NCBI RefSeq assembly: GCF_018141425.1
Contig: NZ_CP058561.1
Coordinates: forward strand, 4,650,001-4,714,000
Reading direction: 5' to 3'
Source: Vallitalea guaymasensis
GTDB lineage: Bacteria; Bacillota; Clostridia; Lachnospirales; Vallitaleaceae
Length of the DNA: 64,000 nucleotides
The translations under genes and the position numbers were made by a program. The notes below the pieces were generated by a model, which ran no database searches, was not told the DNA's origin, and saw only the letters and a list, made by a program, of their open reading frames with translations. Every line of letters starts with the position of its first letter. Within the stretch, counting starts at the first letter, position 1. Below, in pieces: positions 57,210-64,000 of this stretch.

Positions 57210-58166
57210 ATGTACAAGGAAAAGCGTTTTTCAGAAGAACAATTAAAAGAAGCAGATGATATCAATATAATTGCCTTGGCTAGAAGTCATGGTTACGATG
57301 TGAAGAAAATAACACCTCATTCCTACAAGATACCTAGCTATGGTGGTTTATACATTAAAGCAGATGGTTCAAAATGGAACTGGTTTTCTCACGGAAAAGG
57401 TGGTGGAGCTATACAGTTTCTAATGGAGCTAGAAAACAAATCGTGGGTGGATGCAGTAAAAGAATTATTAGGTATAAACAATGAAGAACTGCCTTATGTT
57501 GAACCACTACCGAAAAATATTGATAAGAAGGGTAAACTAGTATTACCTAATAAAAATAAGACTTACAAACATATCTTTGCCTATCTTATACAGACTAGAA
57601 AGATTGATAGTAATGTAGTAAAAGAATTTGTTAAGAATAAACAACTCTATGAAGATGAAAAGAATAACTGCGTATTTGTAGGCTATAACGAATCAGATGA
57701 ACCTAGATTTGCAAGTCTAAGAGGTACAAGTTTAAAACGATTTAGAAAAGATTTATATGGTTCTGATAAAACCTATCCTTTTAATAGAGAAGGAACAAAT
57801 GAAGTACTTATGATATTTGAAAGTGCTATTGATCTTATGAGTTATATGACGTTAGTACAATTATATGATGTAAAAGACTTTAAACATCATATGATATCTA
57901 TGGGTGGTACATCTTATCTACCTATTAAGTATTATACAAATAAATATCCAAATATAAAGAAAATGATTCTCTGTCTGGACAATGACGAAGAGGGTCATTT
58001 TTTTTCACAACAAATTCATGACCGTTATAGAGATAAATTTCAAATTACAAAGCATGTACCAGTACACAAGGATTTTAATGAAGACTTAATCAATATTCAT
58101 AACAAACCAATAGAGCTTAATAATATAGAGGTAGATATATGTGTTGATGAAGAAATAGTAATTTAG
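57210..58166 (+). CDS. DUF3991/Toprim domain protein
   Basis: This 318-residue protein has an N-terminal DUF3991-type domain (residues 12-100; PSYGGLYIKADGSKWNWFSHG) and a C-terminal Toprim domain with MIFESAIDLMSY near 203 (conserved Glu) and LCLDNDEEG near 257 (DxD). It resembles primase-like proteins of Tn1549-like elements. It lies 14 bp after radC with a GGGGTGATGA ribosome site. It probably primes or processes element DNA in transfer. Confidence 0.9.
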   Translation: MYKEKRFSEEQLKEADDINIIALARSHGYDVKKITPHSYKIPSYGGLYIKADGSKWNWFSHGKGGGAIQFLMELENKSWVDAVKELLGINNEELPYVEPLPKNIDKKGKLVLPNKNKTYKHIFAYLIQTRKIDSNVVKEFVKNKQLYEDEKNNCVFVGYNESDEPRFASLRGTSLKRFRKDLYGSDKTYPFNREGTNEVLMIFESAIDLMSYMTLVQLYDVKDFKHHMISMGGTSYLPIKYYTNKYPNIKKMILCLDNDEEGHFFSQQIHDRYRDKFQITKHVPVHKDFNEDLINIHNKPIELNNIEVDICVDEEIVI

Positions 58167-58178
58167 AGGAGAGATGCT

Positions 58179-58991
58179 ATGGGTCTAGTAAAAGACTTTT
58201 TGGAGAAATTGAAATACCGTAATAGTCTAAAACAGATAGATTATCAAGACTTAAATAAAATGCAGGTTAATGAAGTAATGGAAGGGTTAAGAGTAGGACT
58301 TGCAGTATCACAAATTAAAATGTATTCACATGATATTTTAAATGATAAGCAGATGAAGGAGATTAGAACAGGTATGGAGAATGGATTAAGTAAATTACAG
58401 GTAGCACTATATGCTAATAAACCAATGCTCACTCATATCCAAATGAGAGAAGTAAGGCTTGGTCTTGAAGGTAATCTAAGTAATTCACAAGTTGAAATGT
58501 ATGCTAAAGCAACGTTATTACCTGAACAGATGAAGGAAATAAGAAAAGGATTTGAATATGGGCTTAATAAAGAACAGGTAGAGTTTTTGATTGACAAATC
58601 CTTTTTAACACCTCAGCAGATGAGAGAAGTCCGTATTGGTCTTGAAAATGAATTACCTTTGGATCTTCTCAAAAAATGCATAAAACAAGAAAACGGTAGA
58701 GTTAGAGGAGCAAAAGAAATAGAGGGAATTAGAAAAGTATTTGAAGAAGGCAAGGCAGAGATATCAAAAAAAAATATTGAAGCTCTGAAAACCAATTTAT
58801 TTAAAAAATTAGAAACAGAAAAACCAAAATCATCTAAAGTTAGTGAGGAAAAGCAAAATGACAAATCAGAAACTCAATCTACACCAGAGAAGAATAATGC
58901 ACAGGTATATAAACAGCATTATGATGAAATGATGAAAAGTTATCTTAATGAAGCATATGCTCAAGAAGAGGGAGATGAAATAGCTATTTAA
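58179..58991 (+). CDS. Repeat-containing hypothetical protein of the element
   Basis: This 270-residue protein has about five tandem helical repeats of 29-30 residues (20-165), each with a QMxEIRxGLENGLSxxQVxxYA core, followed by a Lys/Glu/Ser-rich coil. The repeats differ only at few positions, suggesting duplication of one unit. It ends in a disordered, polar tail. It starts 12 bp after the Toprim gene. Function unknown; a protein-binding scaffold is plausible. Confidence 0.75.
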   Translation: MGLVKDFLEKLKYRNSLKQIDYQDLNKMQVNEVMEGLRVGLAVSQIKMYSHDILNDKQMKEIRTGMENGLSKLQVALYANKPMLTHIQMREVRLGLEGNLSNSQVEMYAKATLLPEQMKEIRKGFEYGLNKEQVEFLIDKSFLTPQQMREVRIGLENELPLDLLKKCIKQENGRVRGAKEIEGIRKVFEEGKAEISKKNIEALKTNLFKKLETEKPKSSKVSEEKQNDKSETQSTPEKNNAQVYKQHYDEMMKSYLNEAYAQEEGDEIAI

Positions 58992-59080
58992 TAAGTATAA
59001 TAAATTATTAATTACATATGATACTATTAGTTTCTTATGTTTCCTTAAGTGGCTATAAAACAATTAATCATTCGTATAAT

Positions 59081-59106
59081 CTTATAGTAACTAATACAAC
59101 TATAAG
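59081..59106. promoter_or_regulatory. Inverted repeat operator of the Xre gene
   Basis: CTTATAGT (59081-59088) and ACTATAAG (59099-59106) are perfect inverted copies with a 10-bp spacer, immediately after a TATAAT box (59075-59080) and before the ribosome site. This fits autorepression by the Xre-type protein; no good -35 box is seen. Confidence 0.55.
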
Positions 59107-59121
59107 AAACGGGAGGGTGCT

Positions 59122-59463
59122 ATGGAAGTAAATAAAGTCATGTTTGGAAAAAGGTTAAAGGAAGTTAGAAAGTTACGAAATATAACGTCTAATAAATTAG
59201 CAGAACTATGTGGAATAGAACCATCATTTGTTAGGCAAATTGAAAGTGCAGCTAAATATCCAAGTATACCTGTGTTTGTTAAGTTATGCAATGCACTTAG
59301 CATTTCTCCTGATTATCTGTTGAAAGATAGCTTAATAGAGATTAAAGAACCTGATAATCTTAAAGCTTTATATAATAAAATAAAAATACTAACGCCAAAT
59401 GAAATCGAATTAGCTACAGATATTATAGAGAATATTTCTAAGCATAGACAAAGATATTTATAA
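59122..59463 (+). CDS. Xre-family helix-turn-helix regulator
   Basis: This 113-residue protein has a Xre/Cro helix-turn-helix (residues 8-62; LRNITSNKLAELCGIEPSFVRQIE) and a short helical C-terminus. It has a GGGAGGG ribosome site and an inverted repeat at its own promoter. It likely controls the mobilisation genes that follow. Confidence 0.92.
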   Translation: MEVNKVMFGKRLKEVRKLRNITSNKLAELCGIEPSFVRQIESAAKYPSIPVFVKLCNALSISPDYLLKDSLIEIKEPDNLKALYNKIKILTPNEIELATDIIENISKHRQRYL

Positions 59464-59648
59464 TGCAGATATATTTAATATAATTATTATATAGCTAATT
59501 AATAATCAAATAGAAAAATAGTCACTATAAGTAATCAAAACAACTATCAGTACTTAAATTAATAATTTATAAAAAAATTCAATTAAACCATTTATAGACA
59601 TTTCAATACCTACATTCTATTATTTACATATAGAATGGGGGTGATTTA

Positions 59649-59960
59649 ATGAGTGATTATATTGATGAACTAACTGATTTATTTGAAGCATTTTCAAGAT
59701 TTACTGAAACGATGAAAAATGCTGCTAGAAATGATATGTTACAAAGACATCCTTTCTATAATGAATTAGTTGAAGAGTTGGAGGAAAAGGAAAAGGTTGT
59801 AGATAAGCTACTCAATGAATTATCAGAGAAATATAAAGAAGCTATATCTGATTATGTAGTAGATTTAAAAGATATGCATTATTTTGAAGGTGATTACTTT
59901 TATATGAGAGGATATAGTGATTGTATTAGACTGTTTCATAGATTTAACTTGTTAAAGTAG
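59649..59960 (+). CDS. Hypothetical element protein A (DUF6809-like?)
   Basis: This 103-residue protein is helical, with a polar coiled N-terminal part and a conserved-looking end FEGDYFYMRGYSDCIRLF. The same pattern (EGxxxYxxGxxDGxRxL) recurs in the gene at 60236, so the two are paralogues. The ending resembles DUF6809 proteins. Function unknown. Confidence 0.65.
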   Translation: MSDYIDELTDLFEAFSRFTETMKNAARNDMLQRHPFYNELVEELEEKEKVVDKLLNELSEKYKEAISDYVVDLKDMHYFEGDYFYMRGYSDCIRLFHRFNLLK

Positions 59961-60043
59961 AAGTTGATATAATTTATGTATCTCACTTTTAAACAATAAA
60001 CTAGAGAAGACTAAAAGATTACTTATTCAATACCCAATAAAAA

Positions 60044-60151
60044 CCGCAGTCCTAGGAAGGCTTTGCCTTCCTGCGGGCAAGCTTCCACTTTGTTAAACAA
60101 AGTCGCTTGCTGGGGATATCCCCAGTCCCCTTAATATTGGGCTTTGCCCAA
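60044..60151 (+). other. oriT: Hairpin cluster, candidate oriT
   Basis: Four hairpins follow each other in 108 bp of G+C-rich DNA: CCGC plus AGGAAGGC/GCCTTCCT (60044-60076), GCAAGC...CTTTGTT/AACAAAG...GCTTGC (60077-60110), the palindrome CTGGGGATATCCCCAG (60110-60125) and TTGGGC/GCCCAA (60137-60151). It lies about 450 bp upstream of mobC and the relaxase gene. Similar hairpin-rich, C-run sequences precede MOBP relaxase genes in related elements. The nic site is not determined. Confidence 0.55.
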
Positions 60152-60235
60152 ACCCATAAAATATTTTTATCCAAAACTAGATTTTTGACTTCCTAAAGAT
60201 TAAAATATTTATATTAGCTTTAGGGAGGTGTATAG

Positions 60236-60550
60236 GTGGATGATATAATAGATGAGAAACTATTCTATGAAAATCTAGAACAATTTCATACAGAGTATAG
60301 AGAAGAAATATTAAAGAGTTTCAAAAAAAATAATAAAGAATATAGAATGCTTCGGAATGAGTTTGGCGAAGTACTTCATAGGTTAGAATGTTTGTCTGAG
60401 GAAGTAAGTAAACAAAATAGAATACTTATAGAAAAATTTATAGAGTTATATAGTATAGTTGCAGTTATGGAAGGTAGCCAAATTTATTTACAAGGACAAA
60501 TTGATGGAATGAGAATACTGAAAAGATTAAGTGTTATAAAGATTAGCTAG
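60236..60550 (+). CDS. Hypothetical element protein B (paralogue of protein A)
   Basis: This 104-residue helical protein starts with GTG, 5 nt after TAGGGAGGTG. The end EGSQIYLQGQIDGMRILKRL mirrors the end of the protein at 59649, while the N-terminal parts are diverged. The pair brackets the hairpin cluster. Function unknown. Confidence 0.65.
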   Translation: MDDIIDEKLFYENLEQFHTEYREEILKSFKKNNKEYRMLRNEFGEVLHRLECLSEEVSKQNRILIEKFIELYSIVAVMEGSQIYLQGQIDGMRILKRLSVIKIS

Positions 60551-60590
60551 TGACTTTATTGTTACTAGCTTTTAGTTATGCTAAAAGGAG

Positions 60591-60920
60591 ATGAGGATAA
60601 TAAAAAAAGATAGATTTATAGGTCTTAGAGTAACTGATGTAGAGTATCGTGTGATTGAAAGAAAAGCCAAGAAAGCCAAAATGAATATGAGTCAATATGT
60701 ATCTCTCCAAGCTCTTGAGAGGGATATTACTATTTATGAGGGATTAAATGAATATACGCATCAATTGTCAAAGATAGGAGCTAATTTGAATCAAGCCTTA
60801 ATATTAGTACATCAAGGAAAGCTAAATACTATAGATATAATGCCTGTGAAAAAGGAGATACATAAGGTATGGCAATTATTGAACAAATTAACGGAAGAAA
60901 TAAGACGTATACAGGGTTAA
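60591..60920 (+). CDS. mobC: MobC-like relaxosome protein
   Basis: This 109-residue protein has a ribbon-helix-helix start (FIGLRVTDVEYRVIERKAKKA) and the MobC-type ISKIGANLNQALIL core, here LSKIGANLNQALILVH near residue 65. MobC assists the relaxase at oriT. The ATG at 60591 follows AAAAGGAG with no gap, so the true start may be a nearby non-ATG codon. Its 3' end overlaps the relaxase gene by 52 bp. Confidence 0.88.
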   Translation: MRIIKKDRFIGLRVTDVEYRVIERKAKKAKMNMSQYVSLQALERDITIYEGLNEYTHQLSKIGANLNQALILVHQGKLNTIDIMPVKKEIHKVWQLLNKLTEEIRRIQG

Positions 60921-61837
60921 GTAGAGTAATAGATTATATACTTCGTGATGATAAAACAGAATTAGGACTCTATGGAGGATTTAACTGTGATGCTGATAAT
61001 GCCTATAATGATTTTATAATGACTAAGAGAAATTATAACAAAGAGACTGGACGACAATATATTCATTTTGTCCAGTCTTTTTCTAATCATGAAAATATAT
61101 CAGCAGAAAAAACTAAAGCTGTTGCAGATGAATTATTATTAATGAATAAGTTTAAAGGTTTTCAAGTAGTTTATTCAACTCATAAAGATACGGATAATTT
61201 ACATACTCACTTTGTATTGAACACAGTTAATTGTTATACAGGTATGAAATGGAAAATGAGTAAAGAGGAACTTCAAGAGTTAAAGGATTATTCAGATGAA
61301 ATCTGTAGGAGATATGGTCTTATCATCACTCATGGTAAATTAGGTTCACATATAAATCGAGGTGAGTACCGTTCTAAAGAAAATGCTAGAAGCTGGAAGT
61401 ATGAATTATATCTAGCTGTCAAAGAAGCTAGGAAATATGCAATTTCTAGAAATGACTTTATTGTCAAATTAAAAAAGTTAGGTTATGAAACTCAATGGTC
61501 TGATAGTAGGAAATATATTACCTTTACCAATATTGATGGTAAGAAATGCAGAAATAGAAAATTATATCCCCCTGAGCAGTTTACAAAGGAAGCATTAGAA
61601 AAGAGATTTGAACTTAATGCACAGCAGTTAGAAAAGCATGTAGCTGATACAAAATTTGAGAGTTTACTATCGACTATTAAATTATTTCAGAATAACCACA
61701 ATGATGTTGATAGTAGCAATAATAGATATCCGCTTAGTGGTATGGAGAGTACATCTAAAAAAGATTATATTGCAGATGTAAAGAAGAACGCAGGTCTTAA
61801 CTGGGGAAAAGAAAAAAATAAAAGTGAAGTTATGTAA
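60869..61837 (+). CDS. mobA: MOBP-type relaxase (mobilisation nuclease)
   Basis: This 322-residue relaxase has the MOBP pattern: an N-terminal catalytic tyrosine region (GLSRVIDYILRDDKT near 17-31), QYIHFVQSFS with the first histidine near 64, and the metal triad HKDTDNLHTHFVLNTVN near residue 103-119. It nicks and carries the transferred strand. It is shorter than the usual 450-550 residues, so the C-terminal helicase or primase-like tail is reduced. The ATG lies within mobC. Confidence 0.9.
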   Translation: MAIIEQINGRNKTYTGLSRVIDYILRDDKTELGLYGGFNCDADNAYNDFIMTKRNYNKETGRQYIHFVQSFSNHENISAEKTKAVADELLLMNKFKGFQVVYSTHKDTDNLHTHFVLNTVNCYTGMKWKMSKEELQELKDYSDEICRRYGLIITHGKLGSHINRGEYRSKENARSWKYELYLAVKEARKYAISRNDFIVKLKKLGYETQWSDSRKYITFTNIDGKKCRNRKLYPPEQFTKEALEKRFELNAQQLEKHVADTKFESLLSTIKLFQNNHNDVDSSNNRYPLSGMESTSKKDYIADVKKNAGLNWGKEKNKSEVM

Positions 61838-61844
61838 AAGGGTG

Positions 61845-62009
61845 GTGTTTAATATAGGAATTACATTTACTAAGAGTAACTGCAAGTGCGATAGTTGTAT
61901 ATTCTTATTACATAAACAAAAAATTAAGGATTGTGATGGCAATATAAAAATCAAGTATTACTGTATGATAAAAAATTGTGTAAAGAAGGATGATAAAAGT
62001 AATGAATAA
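61845..62009 (+). CDS. Small cysteine-rich protein
   Basis: The frame encodes about 54 residues with five or six cysteines (CKCDSC near residue 13, then YYCMIKNC), a pattern that may bind zinc. The start is uncertain among clustered GTG codons near AAAGGGTGGTG. It overlaps the VirD4 gene by 8 bp, so it is part of the operon. Function unknown. Confidence 0.5.
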   Translation: MFNIGITFTKSNCKCDSCIFLLHKQKIKDCDGNIKIKYYCMIKNCVKKDDKSNE

Positions 62010-64000
62010 AAAGAAGAAGCTATTTATTAGTATCTTCATATTAATAGTAGGAACATTATTTAATTTGGTATTTACAACTAATCTTCATTACTTATTAAAA
62101 GGAAAGATTAGAAATTTACAGTTGTTTAGTATATATATAATCTTTGCAAGCATGAAAAATAATAAAGAACACTTGCTATTATTTCTAGCTTTTAATGGGA
62201 TTGCCCTGTTAGGAGCTATTTTTTATTATATTCTAAACCATAAACCTTATCAGAGTGAATTAGTAGAAATAACACCAATGATAAAAACACCTGTTTCAGC
62301 TGGACAAAAGCAATTTGGGTCTGCTAGATGGCTTACAGATAATGAAAAAGATAAGAACTTTAAATCGGTAGTTTTGGATGCCAATGATAAGAAAATAAAG
62401 GGACTTAACAAACTGGCTGAGGATGAAGTGGATAGAATAAATCAAGGAGATGAAAAAACTAATGAAGAAAAGGAAGAAGTATCAGGATTCAAAGAATATG
62501 AAAATAAACTATATGAAGAAAGCCAAAGTATTTATGCAAAGCAGGCAGATATTACGCAATCCAAAGAAAATGAAACGTTAGAAAGCGGTGGTATTATATT
62601 AGGTATGAAAAAAGAAGGAGGGAAAGAACGTGTTTATTATATTGATGATGATACCCATACTCTTTGTATTGGTGCTACTCGTAGTGGAAAGTCAAGGTGT
62701 ATAGTGCTTGAAACAATAGGCTTATTAGGTCTATCAGGAGAAAGCATAATAGTATCTGATCCAAAAGCTGAGCTTTATAACTATACAGCTCCCTACCTTA
62801 GAAATTTAGGATACGAAGTTATAGCATTAGATTTCAAAATCCCTTTAAAATCAAATAGGTATAACTACTTACAACCCATTATTGATGCAATTGATGAAGA
62901 TGATCTTCCAAGAGCAATTGAAGCTACATGGGACTTAACGGCTGCACTTGTTCCAGAGGATTCTCACAATGAAAAGATATGGAGTAATGGTGAAGCTAGT
63001 ATAATTGCAGCTGCAATCATGGCAGTAGTATATGACAATAGAGATAATCATAATGCCGGTAATAGGAAGTACCAAAATATGAGCAACGTATATTATTTTA
63101 TTTCAGAAATGTGTAAAACAATCAATGGTAAACTACCACTTGAGAATTATTTAAAAACTATACCAAGTAGCCACCCAGCACGAGGTCTTCTTGCCATATC
63201 AGAGGTTGCACCCAGCAAGACACGTGGGAGCTTTTTTACATCGGCTTTAACAAATCTAAGATTATTTACTAACCCTCTAATATGGTCAATGACTAGTACA
63301 AGTGATTTTAATCCAAAAGACCTTAGTAGCAAAAAAACAGCTTTGTTTATTATATTACCTGATGAAAAAAGAACGTATTATAGCTTAGCAAGTCTATTTG
63401 TAAATCAATGCTATATGTCACTTGTAAAGGTAGCTGACAATAGAGGCGGACGATTACAAAATAGAGTAAACTTGGTACTTGATGAATATGGGAATTTTAC
63501 CAAAATACCTGACTTTGCCAATAAGTTAACGGTAGGTGGCGGTCGTGGAATTAGATTCTCATTGTTTGTTCAAGCCTTAGCTCAGTTGGATGAAACCTAT
63601 AATAAAGAAGTAGCACAGACAATAAAGAGTAACTGTGAAACATGGATATACTTACAAGCAGATGACTTAGGAACACTAGAAGAAATCTCAAAAAAGTTAG
63701 GTAATTATACTGTTTCAACTTATTCTCTAAGTAGTTCTCATGGAAAATATACAACACCTTCCTCATCTCATTCGACAAATTTAACCCACAGAGCATTATT
63801 AACTACAGATGAAGTTAAATTGATAAACAGACCTTATGCATTAGTTCTGTCACGTAATCATCCAGCTATGATGAAAATTCCTGATCTATCAAAATGGAGT
63901 TTTAATAGTTTATTTGGTTTAGGTAATAGGGAGCATAATCGTAAGGTGAGAGAGTTTAGAGAAAAGCAAAGATTTGAAAAGGAGAGTGTAAGCTATATTG
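62002..64000 (+). CDS. virD4: VirD4/TraG-type coupling protein (partial, runs off the window)
   Basis: The frame is open from the ATG at 62002 to the window end (at least 666 residues). It has two N-terminal membrane segments (about 8-27 and 55-80), the GSARWLTDNEK stretch near 115, Walker A GATRSGKS near 223 and the VSDPKAELYNY motif near 248, typical of type IV secretion coupling ATPases. It docks the relaxase-DNA complex to the channel. The 3' end and the channel genes lie beyond the window. Confidence 0.95.
   Translation, partial: MNKKKKLFISIFILIVGTLFNLVFTTNLHYLLKGKIRNLQLFSIYIIFASMKNNKEHLLLFLAFNGIALLGAIFYYILNHKPYQSELVEITPMIKTPVSAGQKQFGSARWLTDNEKDKNFKSVVLDANDKKIKGLNKLAEDEVDRINQGDEKTNEEKEEVSGFKEYENKLYEESQSIYAKQADITQSKENETLESGGIILGMKKEGGKERVYYIDDDTHTLCIGATRSGKSRCIVLETIGLLGLSGESIIVSDPKAELYNYTAPYLRNLGYEVIALDFKIPLKSNRYNYLQPIIDAIDEDDLPRAIEATWDLTAALVPEDSHNEKIWSNGEASIIAAAIMAVVYDNRDNHNAGNRKYQNMSNVYYFISEMCKTINGKLPLENYLKTIPSSHPARGLLAISEVAPSKTRGSFFTSALTNLRLFTNPLIWSMTSTSDFNPKDLSSKKTALFIILPDEKRTYYSLASLFVNQCYMSLVKVADNRGGRLQNRVNLVLDEYGNFTKIPDFANKLTVGGGRGIRFSLFVQALAQLDETYNKEVAQTIKSNCETWIYLQADDLGTLEEISKKLGNYTVSTYSLSSSHGKYTTPSSSHSTNLTHRALLTTDEVKLINRPYALVLSRNHPAMMKIPDLSKWSFNSLFGLGNREHNRKVREFREKQRFEKESVSYI

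Noticed and set aside
61682-61954. Minus-strand ORF over the relaxase end
   Set aside because: It overlaps the relaxase and small cysteine-rich frame with no start signal; shadow of real genes.

Overview
The window reads as a chromosome of a low-GC, endospore-forming anaerobic Clostridia member (Bacillota). The evidence is very A+T-rich codon use, strong AGGAGG ribosome binding sites with frequent TTG/GTG starts, spoIVB and spo0A, a T-box leader, and an OLE RNA, which is known mainly from extremophilic or anaerobic Gram-positives. A Vallitalea-like marine Lachnospirales host is a guess, not a result.

Region 1 (1-11.3 kb) is the classic OLE operon: ispA, a YuiD-type phosphatase-like membrane protein, the OLE noncoding RNA with its membrane partner OapA, dxs, tlyA, nadK, argR, recN, then after a terminator spoIVB and spo0A. 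It links isoprenoid precursor synthesis, NADP supply, arginine control, DNA repair and sporulation control.

Region 2 (11.3-27.2 kb) holds ordinary and poorly known genes. There is a TetR regulator, a Mn2+-type (yybP-ykoY) riboswitch ahead of a radical SAM protein and a TVP38/DedA-like membrane protein, and a membrane diguanylate cyclase. Secreted proteins, a histidine phosphatase, an amidase, a Dcd-like protein, a Nudix protein, a methyltransferase, two zinc-ribbon proteins and a lipoprotein follow. The region ends with a chemoreceptor whose sugar-binding-like domain lies at the cytoplasmic C-terminus.

Region 3 (27.2-35.3 kb) is a maltodextrin locus: a cytosolic GH13 enzyme, a binding lipoprotein, two permeases, a GH13 lipoprotein and a LacI regulator. 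Three near-identical palindromes in the promoters (core TTAATCGRTTAA) look like one regulon. No transport ATPase gene is present.

Region 4 (35.5-45.7 kb) contains an SCP2-like protein, an iron-containing alcohol dehydrogenase, a 1207-residue chondroitinase-like polysaccharide lyase with a C-terminal DNRLRE-type domain, and metA. Helically phased GGTGTC repeats follow. Then come a T-box leader and a short alanyl-tRNA synthetase, separated by an IS200-like insertion.

Region 5 (46-64 kb) is accessory DNA. A two-gene cassette includes an HExxH metalloprotease-like protein, and a G+C-rich structured block follows it. Then comes a Tn1549-like conjugative element module: parA, parB, a 2057-residue methylase/SNF2 helicase, radC, a toprim protein, a repeat protein, an Xre regulator, two related small proteins, a hairpin-rich oriT candidate, mobC, a MOBP relaxase and a VirD4 coupling protein cut by the window edge. 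A TnpV-family gene is overprinted inside the helicase gene in another frame. Integrase and type IV secretion genes are not in view, so the element's ends are unknown.

The most distinctive items are the OLE RNA with a possible alternative 3' hairpin, the nested tnpV, the IS between T-box and alaS, the Mn2+ riboswitch on a radical SAM operon, the structured block upstream of parA, and the HExxH cassette.
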